Assembly (NCBI GenBank): GCA_023251155.1
Contig: JAHEZH010000014.1
Span: 1 to 56,567 of the forward strand
Direction: 5' to 3'
Length of the DNA stretch: 56,567 bases
Origin: Flammeovirgaceae bacterium
Lineage (GTDB): Bacteria > Bacteroidota > Bacteroidia > Cytophagales > Cyclobacteriaceae
Under the pieces are notes generated by a model that did not search any database, was not told the DNA's origin, and was given only the letters and a program-made list of their open reading frames with translations. This document shows, piece after piece, positions 8,521 to 17,224 of the stretch; position 1 is the first letter of the stretch; each line of letters opens with the position of its first letter. Both the position numbers and the translations under genes were made by a program.

Positions 8521-10530
8521 ATGATTATGATTTTAAAAAAAGCAGCTTTACTGTTTATTGTTTCCTGTTTTTGTTCGGCTTCCCTTTGGGCACAACAAAC
8601 ACAAGCGGTCGATGTTTGCATTTACGGAGCGAATGCTGCCGGAGTCATGGCTGCCTACACAGCAAGTAAAATGGGTAAGTCTGTGCTATTGATTGAGCCT
8701 TCTCCTCACTTGGGAGGAATGACATCAGGGGGTTTGGGGCAAACCGATATTGGAAATAAGTACGCCATTACCGGTCTCGCGCGTGACTTCTATCGAAAGA
8801 TCGGTCAGCATTATAATAAGTTTGAGAAGTGGACTTTTGAGCCGCATGTCGCAAAAGATATTCTGCAGAATTACCTGGACAAGCAGAAAATAAAAGTGAC
8901 TTATGCTTACCGGATTACTTCAGCCAGTAAACAACAAGGCAGGATCACTTCCATTGTAGTGGAAAACAGCAATGCTCCCGAAGCCAGAACAAATAAAACG
9001 ATAAACGCAAAAATGTTTATCGATTGTACTTACGAAGGTGACCTGATGGCAGCAGCGGGTGTATCGTATACCGTAGGCAGAGAAGCGAACAGTGAATTTA
9101 ACGAGACCTATAATGGCGTGCAGCTGATGGAAGGACATCAGTTGCCGGATGGCATTGACCCCTATCGTGTACCGGGTAAACCAGAGAGCGGACTGCTATG
9201 GGGTATAAGCAATGATCAGTTATTGCCCGCAGGAAGTGGTGATCAAAGAGAACAGGCTTACAACTATCGGATATGCCTTACCTCTGATGTGAAAAATCAG
9301 GTGCCCATTACACGGCCTGAAGGATATGATTCGCTAAAATACGAACTGGCTTTGCGTTTAATGGAGAAACAACCCGCCAAACGAAAACTGAACGATTATT
9401 TTATCTGGAGTGGAATGCCGAACAACAAAACCGACATCAACAACCGCAATGGCTTCTCTACGGATATGATTGGGATGAATTATGATTATCCCAACGGGAG
9501 CTACGCACAGCGTGAAAAAATAATCCATGAACATGAGGTGTATACAAAGGGACTACTTTATTTCTTCGGCCATGATCCACGTGTACCTAAAGAGCTGCGA
9601 GATGAAATGCGGAAGTGGGGCTACCCCAAAGATGAGTATGTGCAATACGGAAACTGGTCGCCTCAATTGTATGTGCGCGAAGCAAGAAGAATGCGCGGAA
9701 GTTATGTGATGACACAAGCCAACTGCGAAAGTAAAGAGACGGTGACAGATGGTGTGGGCATGGCAGCGTACCAGATGGACTCACACAATTGTTCCCGCCT
9801 GGTTGTCAATGGGATGGTAAAGAACGAAGGAAACGTAGAGATAAGCGGGTTTGGGCCTTATCCCGTTTCCTATCGTTCGATCATTCCCAAAAAAGAGGAT
9901 TGTACCAATCTGTTTGTTCCCGTTTGCCTTTCTGCGACACACATTGCCTACGGCTCTATTCGTATGGAACCGGTGTTCATGGTACTTGCGCAGTCATCTG
10001 CCGTTGCCGCAGTAATGGCCATTGATGGAAAAACGGATGTGCAGTCAGTACATGTGCCGAAGCTTCAGTCGGCATTGAAAGAAAATCCGTTGGCTGACGG
10101 AAGCGCCCCGGAGTTGTTGGTAGATAATGAAGATAAGACAAAGATCATAGTGAACGGCAATTGGTCAACACTTACCAAAGGAGGCTATGGACCTTCCTTA
10201 CTTGGTTTAAAAGGTGGAGAAGGTATAGAACATTATGTTCGCTTCATACCCACAGTTACCCGTAAGGGCAAGTATGAGGTATATACTTACTTTTCCAAGC
10301 AACAAGGCATGACCAGCCAGACTACCTTCCATGTGTTTGATGGAAAGCAAAATAAAGAGGTAGTGGTGAAGCAGGCAGATGTTATTGTGGAAGGGCAGAC
10401 TTCAGGAGAGTGGGTGCATCTGGGAAGTTATGAGTTCACCGCAGACGGAAAGAGTTATGTGGATGTGACTACAAAGAATGCAGACGGCCTGGTGTTGGCC
10501 GATGCGGTGATCTGGTTACCTGTTAAATAA
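8521..10530 (+). CDS. Exported FAD-dependent oxidoreductase (PF12831 type) with C-terminal golvesin/Xly-like domain
   Basis: A signal peptide (to about residue 24, cleavage near LWAQ) precedes a flavoprotein fold. The dinucleotide motif GANAAGVMAA lies near residue 35, followed by LLIEPSPHLGGMTSGGLG and the second FAD contact region CTYEGDLMAAAGV. The last 130 or so residues form a beta-sandwich resembling the golvesin C-terminal/xanthan lyase CBD-like domain. Homologues are therefore often labelled xanthan lyase, but no lyase domain is visible here. The protein should act in the periplasm or on the cell surface, oxidising or reducing an unknown substrate, plausibly a sugar of the glycan handled by this locus. 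It is followed 7 bp later by a paralogue without the extra domain. The start could be either of the first two Met codons. Confidence 0.85.
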   Translation: MIMILKKAALLFIVSCFCSASLWAQQTQAVDVCIYGANAAGVMAAYTASKMGKSVLLIEPSPHLGGMTSGGLGQTDIGNKYAITGLARDFYRKIGQHYNKFEKWTFEPHVAKDILQNYLDKQKIKVTYAYRITSASKQQGRITSIVVENSNAPEARTNKTINAKMFIDCTYEGDLMAAAGVSYTVGREANSEFNETYNGVQLMEGHQLPDGIDPYRVPGKPESGLLWGISNDQLLPAGSGDQREQAYNYRICLTSDVKNQVPITRPEGYDSLKYELALRLMEKQPAKRKLNDYFIWSGMPNNKTDINNRNGFSTDMIGMNYDYPNGSYAQREKIIHEHEVYTKGLLYFFGHDPRVPKELRDEMRKWGYPKDEYVQYGNWSPQLYVREARRMRGSYVMTQANCESKETVTDGVGMAAYQMDSHNCSRLVVNGMVKNEGNVEISGFGPYPVSYRSIIPKKEDCTNLFVPVCLSATHIAYGSIRMEPVFMVLAQSSAVAAVMAIDGKTDVQSVHVPKLQSALKENPLADGSAPELLVDNEDKTKIIVNGNWSTLTKGGYGPSLLGLKGGEGIEHYVRFIPTVTRKGKYEVYTYFSKQQGMTSQTTFHVFDGKQNKEVVVKQADVIVEGQTSGEWVHLGSYEFTADGKSYVDVTTKNADGLVLADAVIWLPVK

Positions 10531-10537
10531 AAATGAG

Positions 10538-12397
10538 ATGATGAAGTTGAAAAATATTCTAATCCTGCTGTTGATCATTTTATCAACGGCAGGCTATGCC
10601 CAATACGATCTGGTAATTGTAGGGGGAACTCCGGGAGGGATTATGACCGCAATTTCTTCTGCACGATTAGGCAAATCATCGGTGTTGCTGGAGCGTACTT
10701 CGCACATTGGTGGGCTGCCTGCCAATGGATTGGGAGCAACGGATATTGCTACACGTGGAGCGACTACTGGTCTGTTTGCCGAATTTGTGAATACCATCAG
10801 GCAGTATTATGTTGATAAGTATGGCGAGAGTTCGCAGCAGGTAAAAGACTGTAGCAATGGTTATCACTTTGAAGCTTCTGTGGCTGAACTCGTTTTTGAG
10901 CAGATGCTGGCGGCACATAAAGACAAGATCACTGTATTGAAAATGCGCCAGTTCGATGCGGATGATGCCAACCTCCTGATGGCCAATGACCGTATTCGCA
11001 AAATCAAGATTCTTAACCGGGAGAACGGGAAGATAGAAGAATATACAGGCAAGGTATTCATCGATGCTACGTATGAAGGGGATCTTGGTGCAGCAGCGCG
11101 TGTGCCTTTTCGCACGGGTCGTGAAAGCAAAGAAGAGTTTGACGAACAGGGAGCCGGAAGAGTTTATAAATATTGGGGAGGACCAGAAGGAGCAGGAAGT
11201 ACTTTTCAGGGTGACAACGCAGTGCAGTCGTACAACTATCGCCTGTGCCTCACTACCAATCCGGCCAACCGGGTAGCCATACCAAAACCAGTACATTATA
11301 ACCGTGACGAGTTTGTTTCATTAATTGAAGATGTATGGACAGGAAGACACACCGGGGTGGCCATGGAGAAGATCACCAAGGAAATGCTGGAAGAAAATCG
11401 CCGACACATAGCGAAAGGTAATCCAACACAACTACCGGGCGATGTGTGGGGCATAGCTAAACTCACCAACATGGTGGTATTGCCCAATGGAAAAACGGAT
11501 GCCAATAATCAGCACCTGGCTTTTATCTCCACCGATCTTCCGGAAGAGAACTGGTTGTGGCCTACTTCCAGCTGGGAATGGAGAGATGCGTATGCCATCA
11601 GGCTGAGAGAATATATACAGGGGTTATTCTGGTTTGCTCAGAATGACAAAGAACTGCCGGAACATTTCCGCAAGGCTGCGAAGGAGTGGGGTTTCGCCAA
11701 AGATGAATACACGGACAACGACCATTTTCCACGTCAGGTGTATGTACGCGAAGGCAGAAGGTTTGAGGGGGCTTACTTTTTTACGGTGAAAGATGCATCC
11801 GGAGTTTTTCCGGGTATGCGTCCTCCGCTACACGCATCGAGTGTCACGGCAAGTCATTACGCGTTTGATTCGCATGCCGTGCGCAAGCGCGAAGCCGGCC
11901 GTGTGCATCTGGATGGTTTCCTGAGTTATCCATCGGAGGTATATACCGTGCCTTATGGCGTGATGGTTCCTAAAGCGGTGGACAATCTGTTGCTTCCTGT
12001 TCCTGTTTCGGGTAGTCACATCGGGTTCTCTACATTACGTATGGAGCCCTGCTGGATGGCATTAGGGAAGGCTGCAGGAGTAGCTGCTTCGGTAGCCATC
12101 GATGATCAGAGCAAAGTAAAAAATGTAAGTGAGCAGAAACTGCAACAACTGTTGCTCGATCAGAAAGCAACACTCATCTACTTTCGGGATGTAAAGTACG
12201 ATGATCCGGATTTTGCGTTGGTTCAGAAGATGGGATTGAAAGGCTACTTGCCTGAATGGGAAGCACGCTTATCAGACCCTCTTACCAAAGAGACATTGGC
12301 AACATGGAGCAAACTGTCCGGCCAAAAATGGGGAGAAGACAATTTGAAACTAACCAGAAAAGAAGTACTGAAAAAAATAGCAATGGAACTCAAATAG
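10538..12397 (+). CDS. Exported FAD-dependent oxidoreductase (PF12831 type)
   Basis: Second member of a tandem pair, 619 residues. It has a signal peptide to about residue 21 (STAGYAQ), then the FAD-binding motif VIVGGTPGGIMTA, LLERTSHIGGLPANGLGATD, and the conserved FIDATYEGDLGAAARVPFRTGRE segment. It shares the family core YVREGRR...LRMEPCWMALGKAAGVAA with its neighbour but lacks the golvesin-like domain. The tail from about residue 540 has a short helical module resembling the S-layer-homology-like or repeat tails seen in relatives; its role is not known. No substrate is assigned. Co-transcription with the upstream oxidoreductase is nearly certain, and a terminator follows. Confidence 0.83.
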   Translation: MMKLKNILILLLIILSTAGYAQYDLVIVGGTPGGIMTAISSARLGKSSVLLERTSHIGGLPANGLGATDIATRGATTGLFAEFVNTIRQYYVDKYGESSQQVKDCSNGYHFEASVAELVFEQMLAAHKDKITVLKMRQFDADDANLLMANDRIRKIKILNRENGKIEEYTGKVFIDATYEGDLGAAARVPFRTGRESKEEFDEQGAGRVYKYWGGPEGAGSTFQGDNAVQSYNYRLCLTTNPANRVAIPKPVHYNRDEFVSLIEDVWTGRHTGVAMEKITKEMLEENRRHIAKGNPTQLPGDVWGIAKLTNMVVLPNGKTDANNQHLAFISTDLPEENWLWPTSSWEWRDAYAIRLREYIQGLFWFAQNDKELPEHFRKAAKEWGFAKDEYTDNDHFPRQVYVREGRRFEGAYFFTVKDASGVFPGMRPPLHASSVTASHYAFDSHAVRKREAGRVHLDGFLSYPSEVYTVPYGVMVPKAVDNLLLPVPVSGSHIGFSTLRMEPCWMALGKAAGVAASVAIDDQSKVKNVSEQKLQQLLLDQKATLIYFRDVKYDDPDFALVQKMGLKGYLPEWEARLSDPLTKETLATWSKLSGQKWGEDNLKLTRKEVLKKIAMELK

Positions 12398-12425
12398 GTT
12401 TGTTTGATAAGGTTGAACAAGAAAG

Positions 12426-12451
12426 GCTGCCTTGCGTAAGGGCAGCTTTTT
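12426..12451 (+). terminator. Rho-independent terminator after the FAD oxidoreductase pair
   Basis: GCTGCCTT pairs with AAGGGCAGC (8 bp, one G-T pair) and is followed by five T residues, 29 bp past the stop codon. Confidence 0.75.
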
Positions 12452-12484
12452 GATTTTATCTGTGTTTTTTAAATTAGGTACCTT

Positions 12485-12833
12485 TGAAAATAAGATTGAC
12501 CGTATGCGGATACCGAGGTAGTTTTCGGTAAAGAAGAATTACAGGGCGCGAAGTCTGACACACTTTCTCAATCCTACTTTTGTTGCCGAAGTGCTTTCGC
12601 CTTCTATTTCCGGTTACGACACGGTGGCAGTTTGCTTCATGCCGTTCTATCGGATCATTGAAAGAATACCGGACCATTTCTTCTTTTGATGATCGCCGGC
12701 TAAAATTTATGAAGAACACATTCAATACTACATGGTGCTGGGTGAAACAATGAATCCGAACGACTCCATGTTATTGGAATCATTCGGATTCACGATTTCA
12801 ATGCAGGAAGTAGATGAAGGAGTATCGTTTTAA
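12485..12833 (+). pseudogene. Decayed Uma2-family (putative endonuclease) gene remnant
   Basis: No intact frame exists here, but fragments of one protein family read in order across three shifts. DTEVVFGKEELQGAKSDT (frame of 12509) is followed by NPTFVAEVLSPSISGYD (from 12570), SLKEYRTISS (from 12655), then LLESFGFTISMQEVDEGVSF ending in TAA at 12831-12833. These match the middle-to-end of Uma2 proteins (YPDVTVVCGK, NPTVIVEVLS, SLKEYILIS, LxSIGVTLSLxEIYEGVxF). The N-terminal third is absent. Uma2 genes are numerous and often broken in Cytophagales. The remnant ends 1 bp before the stop codon of the opposing uxaA gene. Confidence 0.75.
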
Positions 12834-12834
12834 T

Positions 12835-14481
12835 TTACAACGAAACTCCTCTCTTCCACGGAATAAAATCATCCTGCCCTAATTCTACCGCCTTGGCAGT
12901 TATTCTTCCGCTGGCTACTTCAATGATGAAGTCAAGAATTTCTTCGCCCACCTGATCTATTGTTTTTTCACCGGATATAATGGAGCCGGTGTTAAAGTCG
13001 ATGATGTCCGGCATCTTTTGCGCCAGCTTGGTATTGGTAGCTACTTTAATTACCTGCGATACCGGATTTCCTGTTGGTGTGCCCAACCCCGTGGTGAACA
13101 AAATAATCTGAGCACCGGAGCCGGTAGTACCTGTGGTACTTTCCACATCATTTCCAGGGGTACATAATAAATTCAATCCCGGTTTCTTGATATACTCGGC
13201 ATATTGCAATACATCCGCTACCGGTGCAGTGCCGCCTTTCTTTGCAGCTCCGGCTGACTTGATCGCATCGGTAATCAGCCCGTCTTTGATATTTCCTGGT
13301 GAGGGGTTCATGTCAAAACCGGAGCCTACTGCTTCTGCCGCACCGGAATAAGTTCGCATCAGTTGGATAAACAATTCACCTGCCGATTCTTCTTCACAGC
13401 GATTGATTAATTCCTGTTCTACCCCACATAATTCAGGAAATTCAGAGAGTATTGTACTGCCTCCCAGGGTGACTAATAAATCCGATGTATGGCCGATAGC
13501 AGGATTAGCCGATATGCCAGAGAATCCATCCGAGCCACCGCATTTCAAGCCAACGGTAAGTTTACTCAACGGTGCCGGTTTGCGCTCGTTCTTGTTGGCT
13601 TCAATCAATGCCATAAATGTCTTCTGAATAGCCTGACTTAACAGTTCCTGTTCTGTGCCGGATTGCTGTTGATCTAAAATAAATACCGGTTTTGATCCCT
13701 TAGGGTCAAGGGCCTTTAATCTTTCCGTCAGTGTCTTGATTTCTGCATTCTGGCAGCCAAGGCTAAGCACCGTAGCACCGGCCACATTTGGGTTATGAAT
13801 GTAGCCGGCCAGCAAGGCACAAAGGGTATTGGCATCTTGTCGTGTACCACCGCAGCCTCCCTCGTGCAGCATCATTTTTACACCATCGATGTTTTTGAAC
13901 AGGCGCGTTGACTGAGTGGCTTGTGCATCGGGCAAGGTGACCGAAGAAATGGAATCGGTTTTTCCTTCTTTATATAATTTCACTAATTCATTGACATAGT
14001 TCTTATACGGCTCTGGTTTGCTGAACCCGAGTCCCTCTTCAAATGCCTGACGAATGACATTCACATTTCTGTTTTCACAAAACACCAATGGAATCACCAG
14101 CCAATAGTTTGCGGTGCCCACCTGTCCATCAGCACGGTGATAGCCCATAAAGGTTTTGTCTTTAAACTTAGACACATCAGGAGGTGTCCACGAGTAGGAT
14201 TTGGTTTTACCGGAGTAGGGGGAAGCTTTGTGTTTAATATTATGTGTGCCGATGGCACCTCCTGCTTTAATAGGAAGTATGGCTTTGCCTACCAGTATTC
14301 CATACATGATGATTTCGTCATCGGGCTGAAGTTCTTTTTCAACAAACTTGTGCTTGGCAGGAATATCATCGGTCAAGGTGAGGGATGATCCGTTAATGGA
14401 AAGTTGTTCTCCTGCTTTGAGATCGGATAATGCTACCCAGACATTATCCGAAGGATGAATTTTTAGAAAACGGTTTGACAT
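12835..14481 (-). CDS. uxaA: Altronate dehydratase
   Basis: Iron-dependent dehydratase of the UxaA/GarD family, expected to convert D-altronate to 2-keto-3-deoxy-D-gluconate (KDG) in galacturonate breakdown. The N-terminal SAF domain (about residues 1-85, with GGAIGTHNI at the active-site side) is joined to the large UxaA domain. The latter has the signature HEGGCGGTRQDANTLC at about 206-221, then LSLGCQNAE, GLKCGGSDGFSGISANPAIG and TTGLGTPTGNPVSQVIKVATN. At 548 residues it is a little longer than the E. coli enzyme, which is usual for this phylum. It is transcribed divergently from the rest of the uronate genes, and its product is the substrate of the KDG kinase nearby. A galactarate or related sugar-acid dehydratase is a less likely reading. 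Confidence 0.9.
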   Translation of the reverse strand: MSNRFLKIHPSDNVWVALSDLKAGEQLSINGSSLTLTDDIPAKHKFVEKELQPDDEIIMYGILVGKAILPIKAGGAIGTHNIKHKASPYSGKTKSYSWTPPDVSKFKDKTFMGYHRADGQVGTANYWLVIPLVFCENRNVNVIRQAFEEGLGFSKPEPYKNYVNELVKLYKEGKTDSISSVTLPDAQATQSTRLFKNIDGVKMMLHEGGCGGTRQDANTLCALLAGYIHNPNVAGATVLSLGCQNAEIKTLTERLKALDPKGSKPVFILDQQQSGTEQELLSQAIQKTFMALIEANKNERKPAPLSKLTVGLKCGGSDGFSGISANPAIGHTSDLLVTLGGSTILSEFPELCGVEQELINRCEEESAGELFIQLMRTYSGAAEAVGSGFDMNPSPGNIKDGLITDAIKSAGAAKKGGTAPVADVLQYAEYIKKPGLNLLCTPGNDVESTTGTTGSGAQIILFTTGLGTPTGNPVSQVIKVATNTKLAQKMPDIIDFNTGSIISGEKTIDQVGEEILDFIIEVASGRITAKAVELGQDDFIPWKRGVSL

Positions 14482-14503
14482 ATCAAAAAAAGACTATAAT
14501 TTG
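14475..14503 (+). promoter_or_regulatory. Candidate promoter for the plus-strand uronate operon
   Basis: TTG at 14475-14477 and TAATTTG at 14497-14503 are separated by 19 bp. This approximates the Bacteroidota -33/-7 pair, although the -7 box is one base short of TAnnTTTG. The palindromic operator begins inside the -7 box, which would let a repressor block initiation. Consensus match only. Confidence 0.35.
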
Positions 14504-14520
14504 CGCAATCGATTGCGCAA
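14501..14520. promoter_or_regulatory. Perfect 20-bp palindrome, LacI-family-type operator
   Basis: TTGCGCAATCGATTGCGCAA is its own reverse complement and is centred on a CG step, as LacI/GalR-family operators usually are. It sits in the 104-bp gap between divergent uxaA and the aldolase-like gene, where one regulator could control both directions. No LacI-family gene is present in the window. Confidence 0.75.
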
Positions 14521-14585
14521 TCTACACACTTTTTTGTGTTCGAAAACAACAATCTGAAAAAGAAAATTTAGACATAAAATTCAGC

Positions 14586-15293
14586 ATGGCAAGCTCAATC
14601 CATAAAATACATTTCCTCGATCAGATGAAATCCACCGGAATACTTCCCGTGTTTCATCATACCCATACTACGGTATTGTTTCAGGTATTGCGCACTCTCA
14701 ACCGGGGTGGAATGTCTGTACTCGAATTCAAACATACCCGGGATCAACGAAGTGTCCGCGCATTTGCCCAACTGATCGAATTGGCTTCCGAATTTCCCGG
14801 ATTTACTTTCGGTGCCGGAACGGTGCTGGATGCTGCTTTGGCACATCAGTACATTAAAGCAGGCGCCCAATTTATTTCTTCTCCCTTTTTACACAAAGAA
14901 GTGGCCAGTATCTGTGAAGACTATAATGTCATGTGGATGCCCGGTTGCTCTACCCGGGATGAGGTGGAAGAAGCCATCCGGCTAAACGCAAAGGTGATCA
15001 ATATTGTACAAGGCAACGTGCCGGCACTGGATGTACTGATGCAATGTGCGCGTGACTTTTCTGACCGGTATTTTATACCTTCGGCGGGGATAGAGCTGGA
15101 TAAGCATAATGTACCGCTCTTGTTTGAAGCAGGTGCTTTATGTCTTCGAATGGGAGATTCCCTGTTTCACCGAAATAATATTCTTACCAAAGACTGGACA
15201 CGCATGGAGATTAACTTTTATCAGACAATGAAAAATATGAGACGGATCAAACATTCGGCTACCGTCACTCACGATTACTTCGTTTTGGCATGA
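14586..15293 (+). CDS. KDPG/KHG aldolase-family paralogue lacking the catalytic lysine
   Basis: A 235-residue TIM-barrel protein of the Eda family: STGILPVFHH at the N-terminus, Glu47 in SVLEF, GAGTVLD, and MWMPGCSTRDEV matching the family PGCxTxxE motif. The residue aligned with the Schiff-base lysine (VIKVFPG in the paralogue at 18364) is Asn139 (VINIVQG). The phosphate-binding ITGGV is replaced by PSAGI. Classical KDPG cleavage therefore looks impossible; it may bind a sugar acid, act on another substrate, or have a partner role. The ATG at 14586 was chosen because the family starts there and an earlier in-frame reading would run through the operator. The next gene overlaps by 4 bp (ATGA). 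Confidence 0.85.
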   Translation: MASSIHKIHFLDQMKSTGILPVFHHTHTTVLFQVLRTLNRGGMSVLEFKHTRDQRSVRAFAQLIELASEFPGFTFGAGTVLDAALAHQYIKAGAQFISSPFLHKEVASICEDYNVMWMPGCSTRDEVEEAIRLNAKVINIVQGNVPALDVLMQCARDFSDRYFIPSAGIELDKHNVPLLFEAGALCLRMGDSLFHRNNILTKDWTRMEINFYQTMKNMRRIKHSATVTHDYFVLA

Positions 15294-16345
15294 GTACTCC
15301 GTCCATTGCTACCGCCTTGCTTTCCTATGGAATGTCGGGCGAACTTTTTCACGCACCCTTTCTTGAAGTTCATCCCGGGTTTCAATTGAAAACGGTCGTG
15401 GAGCGTAGCCACGGGAAAGTACCACTTCGTTACCCGCACGTTCAATCGGTAAAAGACCGTCATAAGGTACTTCAGGATGATACCATTGAACTGATCGTGG
15501 TAAATACACCCAATGGCACGCACTATGAATATGCGAAAGAAGCATTGGAAGCAGGCAAGCATGTGGTGGTCGAAAAACCATTTACCATTACGACTGCCGA
15601 AGCGGATGAGTTGATCGCATTGGCCAAAAGTAAAAATAGAATTCTTACTGTATTTCAGAGCCGCAGATTTGATGGCGATTTCCGAACCGTGCAAAAGGTA
15701 ATCAATGAGGGCATGGTCGGGCGGATCGTAGAGTTTGAAACGCACTATGATCGCTTCCGCAATTATGTAGAGCCCAACTCATGGAAAGAGGAACCCCAAC
15801 CCGGTGTAGGAATAGTGTATAACCTGGGTTCGCACATGCTTGATCAGGTGCTTGTTTTATTCGGTATGCCCGATGAAGTAGATGCACGCATTGGCGCACA
15901 GCGACCAGGTGGAAAAGTAGACGACTATTATGACATTCGTCTGAGCTACCGCAATTTTTTAGTGATCGTTAAATCCAGTTACCTCGTCAGGGAACCCGGC
16001 CCGAGATACGTCTTACATGGTACGGAGGGATCATTTGTCAAATATGGTATCGATGTGCAGGAGCAGGCGTTGAAAGAAGGAAAAATGCCAGGCACCGGCA
16101 ACTGGGGAATAGAAGATAAATCGGACTGGGGAAAAATCAACGCCACCATAGATGGAGTGCACGTGCAGGATCGTATCGAAACACAGAAAGGAGATTACAC
16201 GGATTTTTACCAGAACGTGTACGAAGCCATCAGGCAAAACAAGCCATTGATCGTAAAGCCTGAAGAAGCAAGACAGGTGATCCGACTTATTGAATTGAGT
16301 TACAAAAGCAATCAATTAAGAAGAGCAATAAAAACAACGGAGTAA
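15290..16345 (+). CDS. Gfo/Idh/MocA-family NAD(P)-dependent sugar dehydrogenase
   Basis: A 351-residue oxidoreductase with an N-terminal Rossmann fold (SYGMSGELFHAPFL at about residue 11, a GxSGxxFHAP variant seen in the scyllo-inositol dehydrogenase-like YdgJ/IolW group). The family signature EKPFTITTAEADELI lies near residue 97. The C-terminal alpha/beta domain contains GVGIVYNLGSHMLDQ, whose His is the usual catalytic-site histidine. It overlaps the preceding gene by 4 bp and the following one by 1 bp, so translation is coupled. Inside a uronate operon it may oxidise or epimerise a sugar acid or polyol before the KDG branch, but its substrate is unknown. Confidence 0.85.
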   Translation: MSTPSIATALLSYGMSGELFHAPFLEVHPGFQLKTVVERSHGKVPLRYPHVQSVKDRHKVLQDDTIELIVVNTPNGTHYEYAKEALEAGKHVVVEKPFTITTAEADELIALAKSKNRILTVFQSRRFDGDFRTVQKVINEGMVGRIVEFETHYDRFRNYVEPNSWKEEPQPGVGIVYNLGSHMLDQVLVLFGMPDEVDARIGAQRPGGKVDDYYDIRLSYRNFLVIVKSSYLVREPGPRYVLHGTEGSFVKYGIDVQEQALKEGKMPGTGNWGIEDKSDWGKINATIDGVHVQDRIETQKGDYTDFYQNVYEAIRQNKPLIVKPEEARQVIRLIELSYKSNQLRRAIKTTE

Positions 16346-17169
16346 TGTCGTATATCGAGAAATTATTTGGAGTTAAAGATAAAGTAGCTGTAGTCACGGG
16401 TGGCACAGGTGTGCTGGGGCACGCATTATGCCGCGCACTCGCGGAAGCCGGGGCAAAGGTGGTGGTGATCGGAAGAAGGAGAGACGCGGCGGATGCACTG
16501 GTGGGAGCGATTAATAGTAGTGGGGATGAAGGTCTTGCTGTTTCTGCCGATGTTTTGAAGGAAGAGGAACTGATCGAAGCAAAACGCACGATCATTGACC
16601 ACTTTGGAACTATTGATATACTGGTCAATGGTGCGGGAGGCAATATTCCTGGCGCGGTTATCTCTCCGGATAAAACCTTCTTCGATCTGAAGATGGAGGA
16701 CTTTCAGAAAGTAGTAGATCTTAATCTGAGCGGCACGGTTTTGCCCTCCAAAATTTTTGGCGAAGTGATGGCCGGAAAGAAAAAAGGAATCATCATTAAT
16801 ATTTCCTCCCTGGCGGCTATACTACCGCTTACACGCGTGGTGGGTTACGCAGCGGCCAAAGCTTCGGTCAGTAATTTTACCCAATGGCTGGCGGTAGAGA
16901 TGGCGGGTAAGTATGGTGAAGGCATCCGCGTAAATGCCATTGCTCCCGGTTTTTTCCTTACCGAACAAAACAGGGCATTGCTCACACAACCCGATGGCAG
17001 CCTGACTGCACGGGGAGAACTCATTATCCGAAACACACCGTTTGCACGATTTGGTAAAGCGGAAGAACTGTGCGGTACGTTGATCTGGCTGTGTTCCGAT
17101 GCATCCGCATTTGTTTCGGGAGTAGTGGTGCCTGTAGATGGTGCATTCAGTGCCTTTGCGGGAGTATAA
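16345..17169 (+). CDS. SDR-family oxidoreductase, D-mannonate oxidoreductase type
   Basis: Short-chain dehydrogenase of 274 residues. It shows the cofactor motif TGGTGVLG (about 19-26), VNGAGGN, the catalytic Ser in NISSL, the YAAAK active-site Tyr/Lys pair, and the C-terminal CSDASAFVSGVVVPVDGAF. The long loop after NGAGGNIPGA and the overall layout fit the SDR D-mannonate oxidoreductases (the Bacillus YjmF/UxuB type), which interconvert fructuronate and mannonate. An SDR acting on tagaturonate/altronate is an alternative that would fit uxaA better, since no mannonate dehydratase is seen here. It starts within the stop codon of the upstream gene (TAATG). Confidence 0.82.
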   Translation: MSYIEKLFGVKDKVAVVTGGTGVLGHALCRALAEAGAKVVVIGRRRDAADALVGAINSSGDEGLAVSADVLKEEELIEAKRTIIDHFGTIDILVNGAGGNIPGAVISPDKTFFDLKMEDFQKVVDLNLSGTVLPSKIFGEVMAGKKKGIIINISSLAAILPLTRVVGYAAAKASVSNFTQWLAVEMAGKYGEGIRVNAIAPGFFLTEQNRALLTQPDGSLTARGELIIRNTPFARFGKAEELCGTLIWLCSDASAFVSGVVVPVDGAFSAFAGV

Positions 17170-17224
17170 TAATGTAGAATACGTAGTTTGTTAAATAATA
17201 TAGATAGAGTAACATCCGGTTTGC

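Noticed and set aside
10676-11296. 206-codon minus-strand frame inside the second flavoprotein gene
   Set aside because: The plus-strand protein has full family motifs across this span; the antisense product has no recognisable domain.
12474-12725. Minus-strand 83-codon frame beside uxaA
   Set aside because: It is antisense to the Uma2 remnant, whose fragments match a known family in order.
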